From the NCBI GenBank assembly GCA_027946365.1, contig JAPEUQ010000011.1:992001-1056000 (forward strand): a stretch of DNA of 64,000 nt, written 5' to 3'. Under the pieces are notes generated by a model. It saw only the letters and a list, made by a program, of their open reading frames with translations. It was not told the DNA's origin and did not search any database. Positions 1 through 13,200 of the stretch are shown here, piece by piece (position 1 is the first letter of the stretch; the number at the start of each line of letters is the position of its first letter). The position numbers and the translations under genes are program-made. The DNA comes from Kalmusia sp. IMI 367209 (lineage: Eukaryota > Ascomycota > Dothideomycetes > Pleosporales > Didymosphaeriaceae).

Positions 1-1331
1 CGGGAGAAACGAAATCGATGAGCTGCGTGGGCGCAGTCGGGCCGTTGCGGTGTTTTTGTGTTTCGTATGCGTGCGGGCGGGCTGACCGTGGGCCGGGCTC
101 GGGGTACGTATGTTTGTGTTGTGGTGAGGCTCGGGTTTTGGTGCTGGATGGGGGCTAGGGGACGGGGGCGGTAGGGATTGTGAGGGAATGGTTGTGCGTT
201 GGGGAAGGGTCTGGATGAGATGGTTGTTGGGATTGAGGGGGAGTTCTGGGTTCGGTGGATGTGTGGAAGGGAGGGCGAGAAGGATGGGTTGTTTGTTGCA
301 CCTCTCCTTGTAAAGAGGCGTACGTCTTTGGCCATGTGTTGGGGTTATGGTGGTTGCAGAGACCAGGTCGAGGTTCGGAATGTAAAGTTCATTCTTACTC
401 CAGGGTTCGTAGTCTTCTGGGTTGCAGGTGTAGTTGATCACCATTCTCTTTCGAGGATGCGCTTTGTAACTGGGTAGAGATTGTTTTAGGTTTGTTTCGT
501 TGAAAGTTAGTGTGCGTGGCTTTTCTGGAGAGACACGAAGAAGCTTCAGTGGTGGATTCTTCAGTACGACGGAACGAGTATCCCTCATGATTTGTTCAAT
601 TTTTTTGATGCAGTGTCTCGTAGAAGAACAGGCAATACGAATATACGGATTCTCTATCGCTGTTGTATTTGTTGGAAACCTATTCATGTTCTAACTACCC
701 CTTTGATAACAAATATTACAAGTCTATTATCAAGTAACGCCTTACAATTAGACTAGGGAGTAAAGAACATTTCATCCAAACAAAGGCTCCACTAACTGCT
801 CGCATCTACTGTGTAAAGTAAACTTATCGATAAGGGTAGCCCCTTTTGCTAGTGGAGTGCGTGCCGTTGGAGGCCGAGTGGCCGAGCACGGATCCCGGGA
901 AGACGTGGCGAGAGGGTCTCGCGATTTGCTGGTGAGATTTGAATGATCGCGTCGTTTAGCTTGGCGATATTTTTGCCCGTGCTTGTAATAATACTCTCCT
1001 GACCGTTATCCCCTCTCTATCCGTCCTCTTCTTACACTTCACGGGCAAGAAAGTTCGCTCCTTTGTTTTCTTCGCCTGAGAATTGCTCGTGGGCTTGTGT
1101 GCAGAGGTGTTGTTAATAGTTGTGCGCGATCCGAAGCTTCCGCCGCAGCCTCCCGTCACGCAGTTTCGCCTCCTCGGTATCTGATCGCACATACACAGCA
1201 ACCTCATTGCTACACCCTCTTCCTCGACGTCCGATACGCCCGATTCAATAGCAGTTACTTGCCATCGCGACAAACCGCATCTCTAGACCTGGGACCGCCA
1301 CTCTCGTCTCGTCCACCCCGCCGCTCCCACG
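1..1331. other. Gene-free left flank and upstream region of the hydroxylase gene
   Basis: I recognise no coding region here. The first 500 bases are markedly G/T-rich on the plus strand, and the short open frames in them have no recognisable protein character. The last 300 bases or so become pyrimidine-rich and presumably hold the promoter and 5' leader of the fatty acid hydroxylase gene that starts at 1332. Confidence 0.5.
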
Positions 1332-2541
1332 ATGCCCGCTCGCACGCTTCCGACTATTCCGGTGGCCGACGTTCAGGCGCACAATTCTCAAAAGAGCTGC
1401 TATGTTACCATCGGTGCAAAGGTCTATGATGTAACCCACTTTCTCGACGACCACCCTGGTGGCGGAGACCTGATACTGGAATATGGCGGCAAGGACGTAA
1501 GCGCAATTATGGAGGATGAGGTTTCGCATACACACTCCGAGGCAGCATATGAAATATTGGACGAGAGTCTGGTCGGCTTCATGGCCACGGAGAGCATCAT
1601 GAATGGTGCCACCAAGAGCAACAAGCCCGGGGAGATCGTACCCCTCCCGCCATCGAAGGAAGGCCAAGCCGAACTCGCCGCCCAGAAGCCGCTATACGCC
1701 TCGACAGGCATGTCAACAGCTGAGGATCTTAACAAAGAAACCGACTTCGATAGGGACTACAAGGAGCACAAATTCCTCGACCTCTCTCGACCGCTGTTCA
1801 TGCAAGTGTGGAATGGTGGATTCAGCAAAGATTTCTACTTGGAGCAGGTACATCGACCTAGACATTACAGGGGAGGCGACTCGGCACCGCTGTTTGGCAA
1901 TTTCTTGGAGCCGCTGAGCAAGACGCCGTGGTGGGTAGTGCCGACTATGTGGATTCCACCCGTGGTTGCGGGAACTGTGTGGGGATGCTCGGAGCTCGGG
2001 GCACTGCAAGGAGCGGGGTATTGGCTCTTTGGTCTGGCTATATGGACACTGTTGGAGTACATTCTGCACAGGTTCCTGTTCCACTTGGACTAGTAAGTCT
2101 CTTGACCAGATCAAAACACACCTGCTAACGGTCTCTAGCTACCTTCCGGATAATCGCGTGGGCATCACCCTGCACTTCATTCTCCACGGCATTCACCATT
2201 ACCTCCCCATGGACAAATACCGTCTTGTCATGCCGCCTACCCTTTTCGCTGCCCTCGCCGCGCCTTTCTGGAAGTTCGCCCATGCCATCCTCTTCTTCAA
2301 CTGGTACGCAGCACTCACTGCATACTGTGGTGGCGTCTTCGGATATGTGTGTTACGATATGACGCACTACTTCCTGCATCACCGCAATTTGCCAGCGTAC
2401 TGGCGGGAGCTGAAGAAGTATCACCTCAAGCATCACTTTGCGGACTACCAGAATGGCTTTGGAGTCAGCAGTCGTTTCTGGGATTGGGTCTTCGGCACCG
2501 AGCTGGAGATGGGACCGCCAAAGGTCATCAAGACGAACTAA
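1332..2541 (+). CDS. scs7: Sphingolipid fatty acid 2-hydroxylase (Scs7/FAH type)
   Basis: This enzyme hydroxylates the alpha carbon of the very-long-chain acyl group of ceramide in the ER membrane. Exons are 1332-2092 and 2139-2541. The 46-bp intron has donor GTAAGT and branch CTAAC, and splicing rebuilds HLDYYLPDN. The product is 387 aa, close to yeast Scs7 (384 aa). An N-terminal cytochrome b5 domain (about residues 8-90) has the haem-binding HPGG at 41-44 and a second His in SHTHSE. The C-terminal half has membrane segments and the histidine boxes of the fatty acid hydroxylase superfamily: HRFLFH, HGIHH, HYFLHH and HLKHH. The start is the first ATG before the b5 domain. Family assignment is firm; acyl-chain specificity is inferred from homology only. 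Confidence 0.95.
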
Positions 2542-3062
2542 TGGAGCATGTAGCAGCATTGGATAGGCGTTGGATTGTACGAATATGTCTTCCTGTGGTT
2601 GGTCCCTCTGTTCATAGACCTAATAATGTAATTCGCGGCTCAATACTCTACTTATATCCAGCCAATTGACACTTCAGTTGACCGCCCTTCTCATGCATCA
2701 GCATGCATCTGTCTTCACCTGACAGACAACAGCTGCTTCCCGAGGTAGCGCTCGAGTCCCCAAGTGACTAAGCCTCCAAACGACCACGTCGCGGGTGACT
2801 GCCAAACGTGACAGCGCACGGACCATGCGCTAATCGAGCCTGCCCTCTTTTAAAAGCTGCCTGCCTCCTCCGCACCTTTCGCCTGCGCCAACGAAGTCGA
2901 GCTTGCTAGATCAGTAGCCGCGCACGCTCTACACCCAATCGCCGACTCGCGCACGTCGCAGCGGCCACTGTCCTTTTCCTTTGTTAGGTAACTCGATCGT
3001 TCCTGCCTTCGGCATCCGCGCCGATCCACACTTGCCCCTACACTTACTGCGTCACTGGTTGC
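2542..3062. other. Intergenic region, tandem genes
   Basis: This is the spacer between the hydroxylase stop codon and the start of the RBM39-like gene, both on the plus strand. The second half (about 2830-3060) is C/T-rich, as is common in fungal promoters. I see no gene or structured RNA. Confidence 0.5.
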
Positions 3063-5295
3063 ATGGTCGCGCAGAAATCGGAGCCTACTCAATTCGTCTA
3101 TAGGAACGTCAAGGTCAATAAAGGACCACCCGATCCTCCCGAACCGTCCAGGAATACTGTCGTCAAGAGCGAGTCAAAGTGGATTCCAGAGCCGACGTGG
3201 GTTCCGCGACCGCCGACCGTCACAACTTCATCATACTGGTCTGAGAATCCAATCGAAAAGCAGGACTCAGAATCACTGAGCGGCATCTATAATAGAGAAG
3301 AGCCGCAATCGCACGTCGACGTCTACGTTAAGAAGGAGCAAGGAGAGGTCAAGCTCAGCTCAAAACCAACTGCCATGGAGGTCGAAAACTTCCTCGACAA
3401 TGTGGCGAAGGAGATGGAGGAGCAGAAGCTGAAAGAGGCGAAGGTGAAGCACGAATCCGTCGAAGAGGATGATCGCCGCACGCGCGACCGATCAGATCGA
3501 TACGATCGCGACCATCGCGACAACCGCGATAGTCGCCGCCATGGCCGAGACGGAGGTAGAGATCGCGACCGAGATCATTATCGTGAGTCAAATGGAGAAC
3601 GGCGCGATAGCCGTGAGCGGAAACGGAGAGATGGGTCCCGGCCTCGATCTAGCAAGAGCAAGGATGCTGACACAGATGAAGACCGTGCTAGGTACTACCG
3701 TCGCAGCAGCTCCCGGGACCGATATCGTGGCCGTGGAGACCGACGGGATCGCGGCGACCGCGGAGGCGATTTCTACAGCGGAGGCGGACGAGGTGCGCGC
3801 TCTCGCTCTCCGCGCCGTGATCGGGATGACCGCCGCGAGGACCGCTACCGAGACCGCTCTCGCGACCGCGCTCGCCGTGATAGGGATACGGACGATCGCC
3901 GTGGAGCTGGTCGCCGCCGCACTCCTACGCCAGAGCCGACTGAAGATGATCGTGATAAGCGCACTATCTTTGTACAGCAGATTTCCCAGCGCGCCGAGAT
4001 GCGCCACCTTCGTGCCTTCTTCGAGGCCGTCGGCCCTGTGGTCGAAGCTCAGATTGTGAAGGACCGAGTCACTGGTCGATCTAAAGGGTACGTATTGTCT
4101 GCCGCCTTCTTTGGTAGGATCTCCTGGCTAACGTCTCTAGTGTCGGCTATGTTGAGTTCAAAGAAGAGGAGTCCGTCCCCAAGGCTTTGGAGCTGACCGG
4201 CCAGAAACTTAAGGGAGTCCCTATCATTGCTCAGCTCACCGAGGCAGAGAAGAATCGCGCTTCCCGCGCAGCTGGTGAAGGCGGTGGCGCGAGCGCTACC
4301 AACGGCGCCCCGTTCCACCGTCTCTACGTCGGCAACATTCATTTCAGTGTTACTGAAGAGGATCTCAATCAGATCTTCATCCCGTTCGGCGAACTCGAAC
4401 AGGTCACGCTGCAGCGCGACGAGCAGCAGCCGACACGTTCCAAGGGTTACGGGTTTGTCCAGTATGTATCATCATCCTACATTTCATGTCATCGCTAACA
4501 GACTACCAGATTCGTTGATCCGAATGACGCTAAGAAGGCTCTCACAGAAATGAACGGTTTCGAGCTCGCCGGACGCCAGATTCGCGTTGGCCTCGGCAAC
4601 GACAAATTCACGCCCGAATCAACCGCCCACCTCCTCCGCAACTTCCCGCAGCAAGCAGCCAGCTATCAAGGCTCTGCCTTCAGTGGTGCCGGCGGTCGCG
4701 GTGCTTATGCTGGTGGCACAGGCGGTGTCTTCGACAGGGCGCACGGCAGAGATGATCGCGGTATCGGTGGCGCCTCCGCCTTGGACGATACTGACATGGC
4801 TGGCGTGAACTTCAAACAGGTTGATCGCAACAAGCTGATGATGAACCTTGCCCGCAACGAGGTGGACGTCCCCCTAAAGAAGGACGCACAGCCGATGGCC
4901 AAGGCCCGCGCTCCTGTTGAGAATAAGACTCCACCCTCCAAGTGCATTAAGATCCAGAATGCCTTTGATGCTGACCAGTAAGTCACTCCTGTCTGAACGC
5001 TATTGGACAAGACTAACTTTCGACTAGGGAGTTAGAGCAATTCGGTCCTAACTGGGCCAAGGATCTCGAGAAGGAAGTCAAGATGGAGTGTGACGCCAAA
5101 TACGGCAAAGTTGTTCACATTGCTGTTGATGCTAACTCTGAGGGAGAGATCTACGTCAAATTCGACTCTGTCAGTGGTGGCGAGAAGGCTCTTCAGGGTC
5201 TCAATGGCCGCAACTTCAACTACCGCACCATCCGCGCGGCTTACGTCGTCGACAAGGTCTACAACTCCCTCTACGGTGCCGCTGCCGCATTCTAA
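3063..5295 (+). CDS. RBM39/CAPER-type splicing factor (Rsd1 family)
   Basis: Nuclear SR-related RNA-binding protein expected to act with U2AF/SF3b in 3' splice-site recognition. Four exons: 3063-4087, 4141-4461, 4510-4977 and 5028-5295, giving 693 aa. Introns are 48-53 bp with GTACGT, GTATGT and GTAAGT donors and CTAAC branches. Residues about 120-290 form a long Arg-rich region with RS/RD/RDR dipeptides. RRM1 starts near residue 300 (RTIFVQQIS), RRM2 near 401 (RLYVGNIHF, later KGYGFVQF), and a C-terminal UHM-type RRM near 593-690 (CIKIQNAF). The segment between RRM1 and RRM2 contains GVPIIAQLTEAEKNRAS, typical of the CC1-like/RBM39 family and unlike canonical U2AF65. The N-terminal 100 residues are not recognisable. 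Confidence 0.93.
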
Positions 5296-7610
5296 AAGCT
5301 TCCACTTTGAAGATCTTAAAAAAGGTCCTGCGATGGGGTTCCCGGTAAGGGTATGTCTTTCATTCGCTTCGAGTGCGGATCTGTCATGGTGCCACTTTTT
5401 GCGAGATTGTTTTCTAGAGAGAATATTCGGGCGATGCTGGGAGGGGTTGTTTTATGGCTTTGGCGTTGGCGGGATGCTTGATGATCTCTTCGGTCTGCTT
5501 ATTAGGTGGATTCATATGGTGGAGGACTGAGACGTGCTTCTGGCGGTCTTTGCAGCTGAAACCGACCTGACTGAGACTGGTGAAGGGTTCTTGATGGCGA
5601 CCAATGCCGACGCCGATCAGCCGCTCAGTCCATTCTTGGCGTAAAAGTGTTTCTTGGTCTGGTATGTTCTGCGATGGACCTTGGTCAGATCTTACACTGT
5701 TTTCAGTAGGATTTTCGCGGGCGGCCAGCTTTCAAAGACCGCGGTCTGCAAGTTTAGGAGGATTGTGGGGGTTGCTAATAGTCTTAGGACTCGCGGCTTG
5801 CAGGCTCGTACAGCGTCTCTGCCAGCGCAATATCATCGATGACTACTAGGCATTGGTCGGTATATCGTGACTTTGTTGCCGGCGTGGTTTGTAAATCCCC
5901 GCTTGCAGCCATGCTCCCTAACATCGTGATAGGTTTTGCCTTGTCCATCTCTGTTGCGCTTTATGTGAGGCGAAGAGTTTCAACCCCATTTCCATCCTCC
6001 CCCGACACCGCTGACACTTCACAGCGACATTGTACCTACTAGTGTTGGCTAACGTGATAGAATTAATGTTGACGACGTTCCCTGTGAGCGTCCATTCCAC
6101 GCTTGGCTTGCACAGCAGGCGTTGCCACCCACGCCGGGTTTAATTGCCCTGTACATTCGCAGTTCGAGCCCCATTCGTGTGGTTCACCAGACAGGCTACT
6201 CTCTATTGTCAGAGGCTACACTCAATGGCGACCCTAGATTTAGCCTGTGCGGCTGATACCTCTTGCCTTGAGCTTCACGCATGATTGCAACGTAATCGAT
6301 TCGATATTTTCCAGCGGACTTATTCGCGACAAGAGATTGTTGCACTAGCACTGGACTGCAAGGTAAGATCGGCTAGTGGAACATCACTCCATCCATGAAC
6401 TACCCTCTACTTTGATGCACACCAGGGTGAAGTATATCTACAAAGTGTCATGTCAAAGACTGAAATGTGGCCCATGATTTCCGCCAACAGCATGGCACGG
6501 CTTTAAAGTCCACGTTACAACATACTCTGGTATCCAACGATTTTGAAGCCGCGACAGTAGATGGTTGTGCCTGCGCCGAAAATCGCGAGGAGTGTACATG
6601 GAACATCTCAATGGAGGATGTCGAGCCTACCTAGTACTAGGTGCTATCTCATCGACTAGTAGAATTACATCAGTAGGTTCAACAAACGAATCACCATGTA
6701 GTCTGACTTGAATACTGATAATGATACAATATGCCGTCTATCATATGCTTCCATGTGATTATGCGTTCGTTATCTTTTCGTGCGACGTTACTAAGCTCTC
6801 AGCAGCGGCGTGTGGCATGTGGGAAACTCCACGGGTCTCCACATCACGCCTCCTGGGCCGTGCCTTAAGAGTAGCAAAGGGTACGCACAATGACAGAGGG
6901 CCGAGCGCGCGATCGTGCCAGCCTTATGGTAGGCCCCCAATCAGCAGCTGCGTGCACCACAGTGCGGCATGCAAGCTCTTGTGGTACTGTGCAAGCCGAA
7001 GTCCGTAGAGGCTCAGCCTCGCTGTGCTGATGCCGGGCCCCCACGTTCTATTGGCTGCGTATTCGACCAGAAGCTGTTCTTAGACACCTTACCAAAAATT
7101 ACGCCCGCACGGTGGTTCGGCGACCGATCGACTTCGCTAGGCCGCATCCAGTAATTTGACTCACCTCCACGCCGCCTCCCCAAGCCTTGAGAACTTGGAG
7201 AGTAAAACGCCAGCAGTCATTGCTGGTATCGATAGATTCAATGTATTGCTCGAGGTCCCAATATCATATCGTGAGTGTATTGACCGCGTGCATGCAAAAT
7301 CGAGCAGAAATGGGGCGCTGCAACGAAAGAGGCGGGTCTTCTATGCTTCGAGTTCGCCAACGACAGCAACGCCTCACCCAAGCGAGGCTGACGGTCACTC
7401 GGGTATCTGTCTGTCTTCCTTCGGGAATGCACCACCAAAAGTGAGCACGGTGGTGCCACGTATAGAATCCCTTACAAGAAGACTCCACGCCCACGCTGCT
7501 GCGTTTGTGGAGAGCCCACGCGATTTCGTCACTCTCTTTTCGTTCCTCGAATTTCTTTCCTTCCTTCTTTTCCTTTAGGCATTCGTTTGCTAGGAGATAG
7601 TTCTTGGAAG
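5296..7610. other. 2.3 kb gene-free stretch
   Basis: It contains the 3' UTR of the RBM39-like gene and the upstream region of the rhodopsin-domain gene. All open frames here are short, have no recognisable domains and mostly lack an ATG in good context. No tRNA, repeat or mobile-element signature was found by eye. A C/T-rich tract at about 7535-7578 just precedes the next gene. Confidence 0.45.
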
Positions 7611-9547
7611 ATGCCTGCTACTCACCTTCATTCAGAGCTGAGCCCCAGGCAGGCCGATGGCTCATTTCACGTTCCTTCAGATCTGGTTGCGGCGGCGACT
7701 ATATGTCTTTTCTTGACGACGGCGGCTGTTGCTGCGAAGACTTTCATTAGTGCGGTGGACCTACGGCGGTTGCAGGTCGATGATCGTAAGTACAAGAATC
7801 AGTTTTCGATGAAGGGATACTAAGTCTCGCAGTTGCTACCATTCTTGCGGGCTTGTGCTTCGCCGCTTTCATTGCACTCATGTTCGTTGCTTCACAGGCT
7901 GGTCTCGGCTCGCATGTCTCTCTTCTTTCGGCCGATGCCGTCAAGCGCTCTCTCCTCTATTCCAACATTCTCGACATCATGTACACGCCCATCATGCTCG
8001 CGGCCAAAGTTTCGATTCTCGTCCAAGTCGACCGCATGTTCTCGGGAAACAAGCAGCGGCTCATCTTCTGGAGCGTACGCGCGCTTGCGTACGTCAACGC
8101 TCTCTGCTATACCGCCATGTTTTTTGCCAATGTATTTGCCTGTACGCCTCGAGCAAAGATCGTGGATCCTACTGTTTCGGGGAAGTGTATTCCTCAAAAC
8201 AACATCATCATTACTTCAAGCACTGTCAACGTGGCTTCCGACGTTCTCGTCCTTCTTTTCGCTGTTTGGGGTGTCAGCAGGTTGCAACTGAGCGGTAGGC
8301 GTCAGACCATGGTTGCGGTTGTTTTCAGCATTGGCAGCTTTGCATGTGTTGCGAGTGTTTGCAGGTTGGCCTTTGGTGTCCAGGTTGACAAGAACCGCAA
8401 CTACACGCAAACTATCTGGCCTGTACATATGTGGTCGTACGTATTAGGTGCCAAGTGCGATGGGTAGTCCATACTGACACTTTCTAGGCTCGCTGAGATT
8501 ACCGCCATCATGTACATTGCCTGCTGCCCTGCCTTTCCACGCCTCATCCAATACGTTCGCGGCACGAAGACGGTCAAACCTGCCTTAAAAGGCTTGAAAG
8601 GCGAGAAAGATATCTTCAGCGCTGCTTCTAGCATTTCAAGTGCCCCGAATACCCCGGAGCAGAAGCATGGTTTCTCCTCTCCTGTCATTACACCGCCCAC
8701 TCCACCCAAGGGATCTCCTAAGATCACACCTCCTACTCCAACAAACGGCTCGCCTCAGGGATCCCCGACTCCTCCACACGGTTTTCCTGGCCCCCAGAAG
8801 CCTACATCTGCCAGCGTCCGCGTCACCACTGGTCCTGCCCAGGGCGCACGATCTTCCAGGAAGTCCATCCTTCCCTCCTACAATCGACCTGTTACCTCCT
8901 ACCAACTTCCCGCCACGGCTCTCGACCCTTCTAAGCCCCGCACAAATTTCTCCCACCCAGCACGTCCTACTCAACAACAACTCATCTCCCAATCCAGCCT
9001 CGCACCGCGCTATGTCCCTTCGGAGCTCACCACCGCCATCGCCGCCTCCGCTGAACGCGCCCTCCAAAACTACTCCCCAGTCGAAAAGCGCATCTCCCAC
9101 CTCTCATACACCTCCCGTCACACCGCCGCAATCGACGACATCCTGAAGGCTTACGAGCCTCCGACACCTACATCCTCGCAACTCGCGCCCCCTCCCACAC
9201 CAGGCCCTACACCCTCAGCTTCGGTGCCGAAAACACCCAAGACGCCCACTACACCGCGCACCACACACACGCGCTCCCCTTCACTCGCCCCGCCACCGTC
9301 TCCCGGCATGCCCGTCTCGCCCGTCTCGCCCGCGCGCACCGAATTCAGCATCGCGCTCGTCGAGTCTGCCGTGCGAATGAAAATCATGCCTGTGTACTTC
9401 GCCAAGCGCAAGAAGAGCCACGACAGCCACATGTCGAGCTCGACGCTGGGCAGCCAGGTGATGAAGCCCAAGATGCATTCGTTCCGGCGGTCGAAGCACG
9501 CGCGGGCGCCGAGCACGCCGGCGCTACAGACGCACTTCGAAGTCTAA
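7611..9547 (+). CDS. Fungal rhodopsin-domain (SAT4-like) integral membrane protein
   Basis: Three exons: 7611-7785, 7833-8436 and 8488-9547, joined by 47- and 51-bp introns with GTAAGT/GTACGT donors; 612 aa. The frame opens earlier, but the first ATG is at 7611. Residues about 25-310 hold seven hydrophobic segments in the layout of the fungal 7-TM rhodopsin-like family found in the plasma membrane of Pezizomycotina. The intron-spanning IYTP-like segment (IMYTPIMLAAKVSILVQ) and the conserved Cys-containing loop (CTPRAKI) fit this. Residues about 330-612 are a low-complexity Pro/Ser/Thr tail with many TPP/SPP repeats and a basic C-terminus, probably cytoplasmic. No CFEM domain precedes the first membrane segment. 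The ligand or function is unknown for most members. Confidence 0.85.
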
Positions 9548-10247
9548 ATCTTCTCCCTACCCCCCTTTCTTTCTTTCTTTTCTTTCCGGTCTCCGACTAT
9601 CGTCTCTCCTTACGACCTATGGTTAATACTGGTGTTTACTGTGTGTGGTGTTTGTATAAAAGTCCCGCCCGGGCAAGCGGATTACGCTCTTTTACGATAT
9701 TGGATAAACATGGCATGGTGGAAGGGTATTTATCTTCGACGGCGTCACTCATTACTGCTTTTACGATACCCTGGTTTGTCCCGCAAGGGGGGACTTCTTG
9801 GATCTAGTACTTTCTTTGTACATACATATCCATTGCTTAATCTAATTTCAATGTATCAATAATATAGATGGTTCGTTTTTAGAGAGCTGTTGACTTGTAC
9901 GGTGTCTTTTTTGGTGTATTCTGCCGTGACCTAGTGATTTGTGGAAGATGCGATCTTGTATGTGTTCAGGTGTGCTTACGTGCATCATCTGAAACGCTGA
10001 GATGTACTCATAACATCACTCGATGGAGAAGATGAGAGCTTCGTGTAACAAACATGTATCTATATTAATCTATTAAAAACAAAATGCCATCATGAGTTCC
10101 TCATATACGTTTCATGGTATCATGCTCCCAACCTCCTACTCATTTTACCCCTTCCCCTGATCATTGAAACATCCCCCAAACCCAACAATCACCAACGCCT
10201 AAACGCATGCAAAGCATAGACAGATCGTGAAGCACCCCCCTCCTCGC
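9548..10247. other. Intergenic region between convergent genes
   Basis: This 700-bp spacer lies between the 3' ends of the rhodopsin-domain gene (plus) and the glucan synthase gene (minus). It starts with a C/T tract (about 9552-9590). The rest is A/T-rich with several AATAAA-like and TATTAA stretches (for example 9850-9870 and 10060-10085), as expected for 3' UTRs. No gene seen. Confidence 0.5.
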
Positions 10248-13200
10248 TCAAGGCTTGAACAACTGCTCCTTTCTGAAGAACATAAAGAAGCCCACACAAA
10301 CAAGCCCTTGCAGTCCCAATCCCACCCAGAATACGGCATTCCCCAGCCCATCCGTCGTCAGCGCCAGGTTCGGGAACACCGGCCCTGGTCCGAGATTGTC
10401 GGGCGCCGTGGCACGCGCCACCATCGTGGCAACAGACCCGACGACCTGCGCGGCGGTTAGCGTGAACGCGACGTGGAACCGCGTCATCGTCTGCAAGAGT
10501 ATCATGCCGAAGCCTACGCCTTGCAGCGCGTCGAGGATGCCGAGCCAGAGCCACAGTGCGCGACCGAGAAGGGCTCCGACGGCCGGTGTTGCAGCCCACG
10601 GGATGAACGAGCCCATGCCTGAGGTACCCCAGAGCATTTGCGCCCAGCGGGGAGCACCGAGGCCGATGGCGAAGATGGGGAGGATCCAGCTGTGTTCGAT
10701 GGACAGGCGTTGGAACACAGTGAAGACGGCCATCCAGACGAAGATGAAGAAGACGAGGACAAGGATCGCGATGCCCCACGCAGGCAGAAGATTCGAGCTC
10801 CAGAGATATCTCCAGTTGCGCCCATATGGCGCAGATAGGAAGTAATTCTGAATAACGACTACGACGAAGAACCACAGGATGATCTTGCGACGACGCAGCG
10901 CGCTGTAGAACGAGGGCACGCTGCCGGGTGAGCTGCGGTAGAAGTCTGGCAAGCCGAAGTAGAGTGCTATTCCAATAAATGCCAGTATCAGTGCAACCGG
11001 TGTGGTGACGGCGGTGATGTATGGGCTTGTTGCGAAGCCGGTGGGGTTTTGGCCAGATGCACTGAGAGACGAGAGGTGCGCGCCCCAGTACCAGAGTACC
11101 GTAACGTAGATTTGCTGAGTGCCTTGGACGACGCACGCGCGGAAAACCCATGTATGTGTTGCGGTACCGCCTTCGGAACCAAAGTTCAGTGCGAAGAAGA
11201 GGGATCCAGAGCCTGATGCGAGAGCGTACAGACCGGTGGCGACGTTTTGTATCCATCCGCGCGCTACGGTAGAGCTTCCGTATGGCGCCATGCCGAGGAT
11301 GAAGAAAGCGAGACAGTAACAGATGAACGGGAGCGCGATGACATAGCGAGACTGTACGGTGCGGAAAAGCGTCCACCAGATGACTGATGCAGCTAGGTAG
11401 ATGCTGGCAACGGTGTACAGTTTGCTAGCAGTCTGTCCGATTTCACCAGAAAGCAATGTGATCTGGTAGCTGTTCGCAGAAAGAATCTGACCAAGGGCAA
11501 TGAAAAAGGAATAAACTGGCCAGTCGCGAATCTTGTACTGGACAATTTTCTTTAGACCCTTGGGTGGCGTGTAGTCGTTGCCCAGCTCGAATTCGTCTTC
11601 GACAATGGTACCCATCTGAATCGAAGCACCGGAGTCACTGCTATTGCTACTGCTGCTCCCCTCTTCCACACGAACACTAGTCATTTTGGAGTGGGATCTC
11701 TTGACACCGAGTTTTGCATCGTAGAATCGAGCGAACCAGTTCTTTTCGGACTTAACGATGAAGTCCTCAATGCACAATTCGTTCGTCGAAGTACGACCGT
11801 TAAGGCCTCCAAGTAGTCTCTCGAACTGCTTCGTGTAAATGCCCTGCGAATCGGTAAAGAACGGCTCAACCTTCTGCATCCGATAATTCTTTTCCTCGCC
11901 CACTACGGACTGCAGACTGAGGACCGAGGGTTGGGCGCTCAATACCTGGGAAGAAGAAGGCTCGGAGGTGGGGCTATCGGGAATATGGTTTGACTCTTGT
12001 GAATTGTTTCGACGCTCGATAGACGATTGAGAGCTGTTTGAGTCATGAGAATTCTGGCGGGACATATTCCTAGAGACAGCTGCACGGCCGAGACCACGTC
12101 TGAGATCGCCGGTCGTGAAATATTCCTCATGCTGTTCCGACGTAGCGCTTGGGATTGGAAATAGACTGAAGCCATTGCTCCCTTCAGCAGAGCGGAATTC
12201 TGCTGGAGAGCCTGGTGCAGGTGTAGCCGAAGGTGAAGCAGTAGCTGAATTTACGACCGAATGGGCGGCAGAACCAAGATTTAGTGGCTCTGGCCTACCA
12301 GCCCGACGTAGGTGAGCAATGTCAGTATGTAGCTTAGGTAAAGTAGGACGGCCTTCCTGAGGCTCTTCACGAGTTGGACTGGTCGCTCGGCTGTTGACTC
12401 GGCTAACCGTGCGGCTGCCTATACGACTGGAAGGTCGCGTGTTCGAAGGGGAGACGAAAGCCGATCCCGGAGCGGAAGGTAGAGGAGAGAGAATAGCTGG
12501 TGTACTTGTTCCCGATGCAACAGATGCACGAGCGCCAGCCACACGCGTATGCGTCTTGATGGACCCACATTGTAGCTTATCAAGCCCCTCAAGCCATTGT
12601 GCCACAGGAAAGCGCTGGAGCGACGAACGCGCCCTCATGTTGGCGCGTGTCTCTTTGGAAGAAGCCATGGCGTCTTTGATGGTCCTCTGAAATTGACGCA
12701 CGAGATGTTTCGTCGCAACTGATTCGATCGTAAACCACCATCCAGGCATTGACCCAAGACCGCCGACTCGCGAACCTACACCGAGCGCACCCTTGCGACC
12801 GAACTCAACAGCAACCAAGCCGAAGGGCTCGTCACGTGACGGTATCAATGCGAATTCAGCACCGCTGAAGATACAAGGTGGAAGCACAGTGAATTCTGGC
12901 TTCGAGCAAACTCGTTCTGGATATAATTCCATGAGACGCTGTAGTTTAGCAGCCGCAAACTTTCCATAGAGGTCAATGACTGGGCCGACGCATATGAGTT
13001 GCGCCTTGTGGTTCTTCTCAAGGATAGACGGAAATACGTCAGCAATAAGGTCAATACCTTTCTGCATAGACCAGCGACCGACAAAAACAAAGAGTTCGGC
13101 CTATTCGCGTAAGTAGACGAAATACAATGAACGATTTCCAGACTTACTTCAGGATCCCTTTGAAGACCCGCCCACTCCTGAGCTTGAATCCGGAGCATGC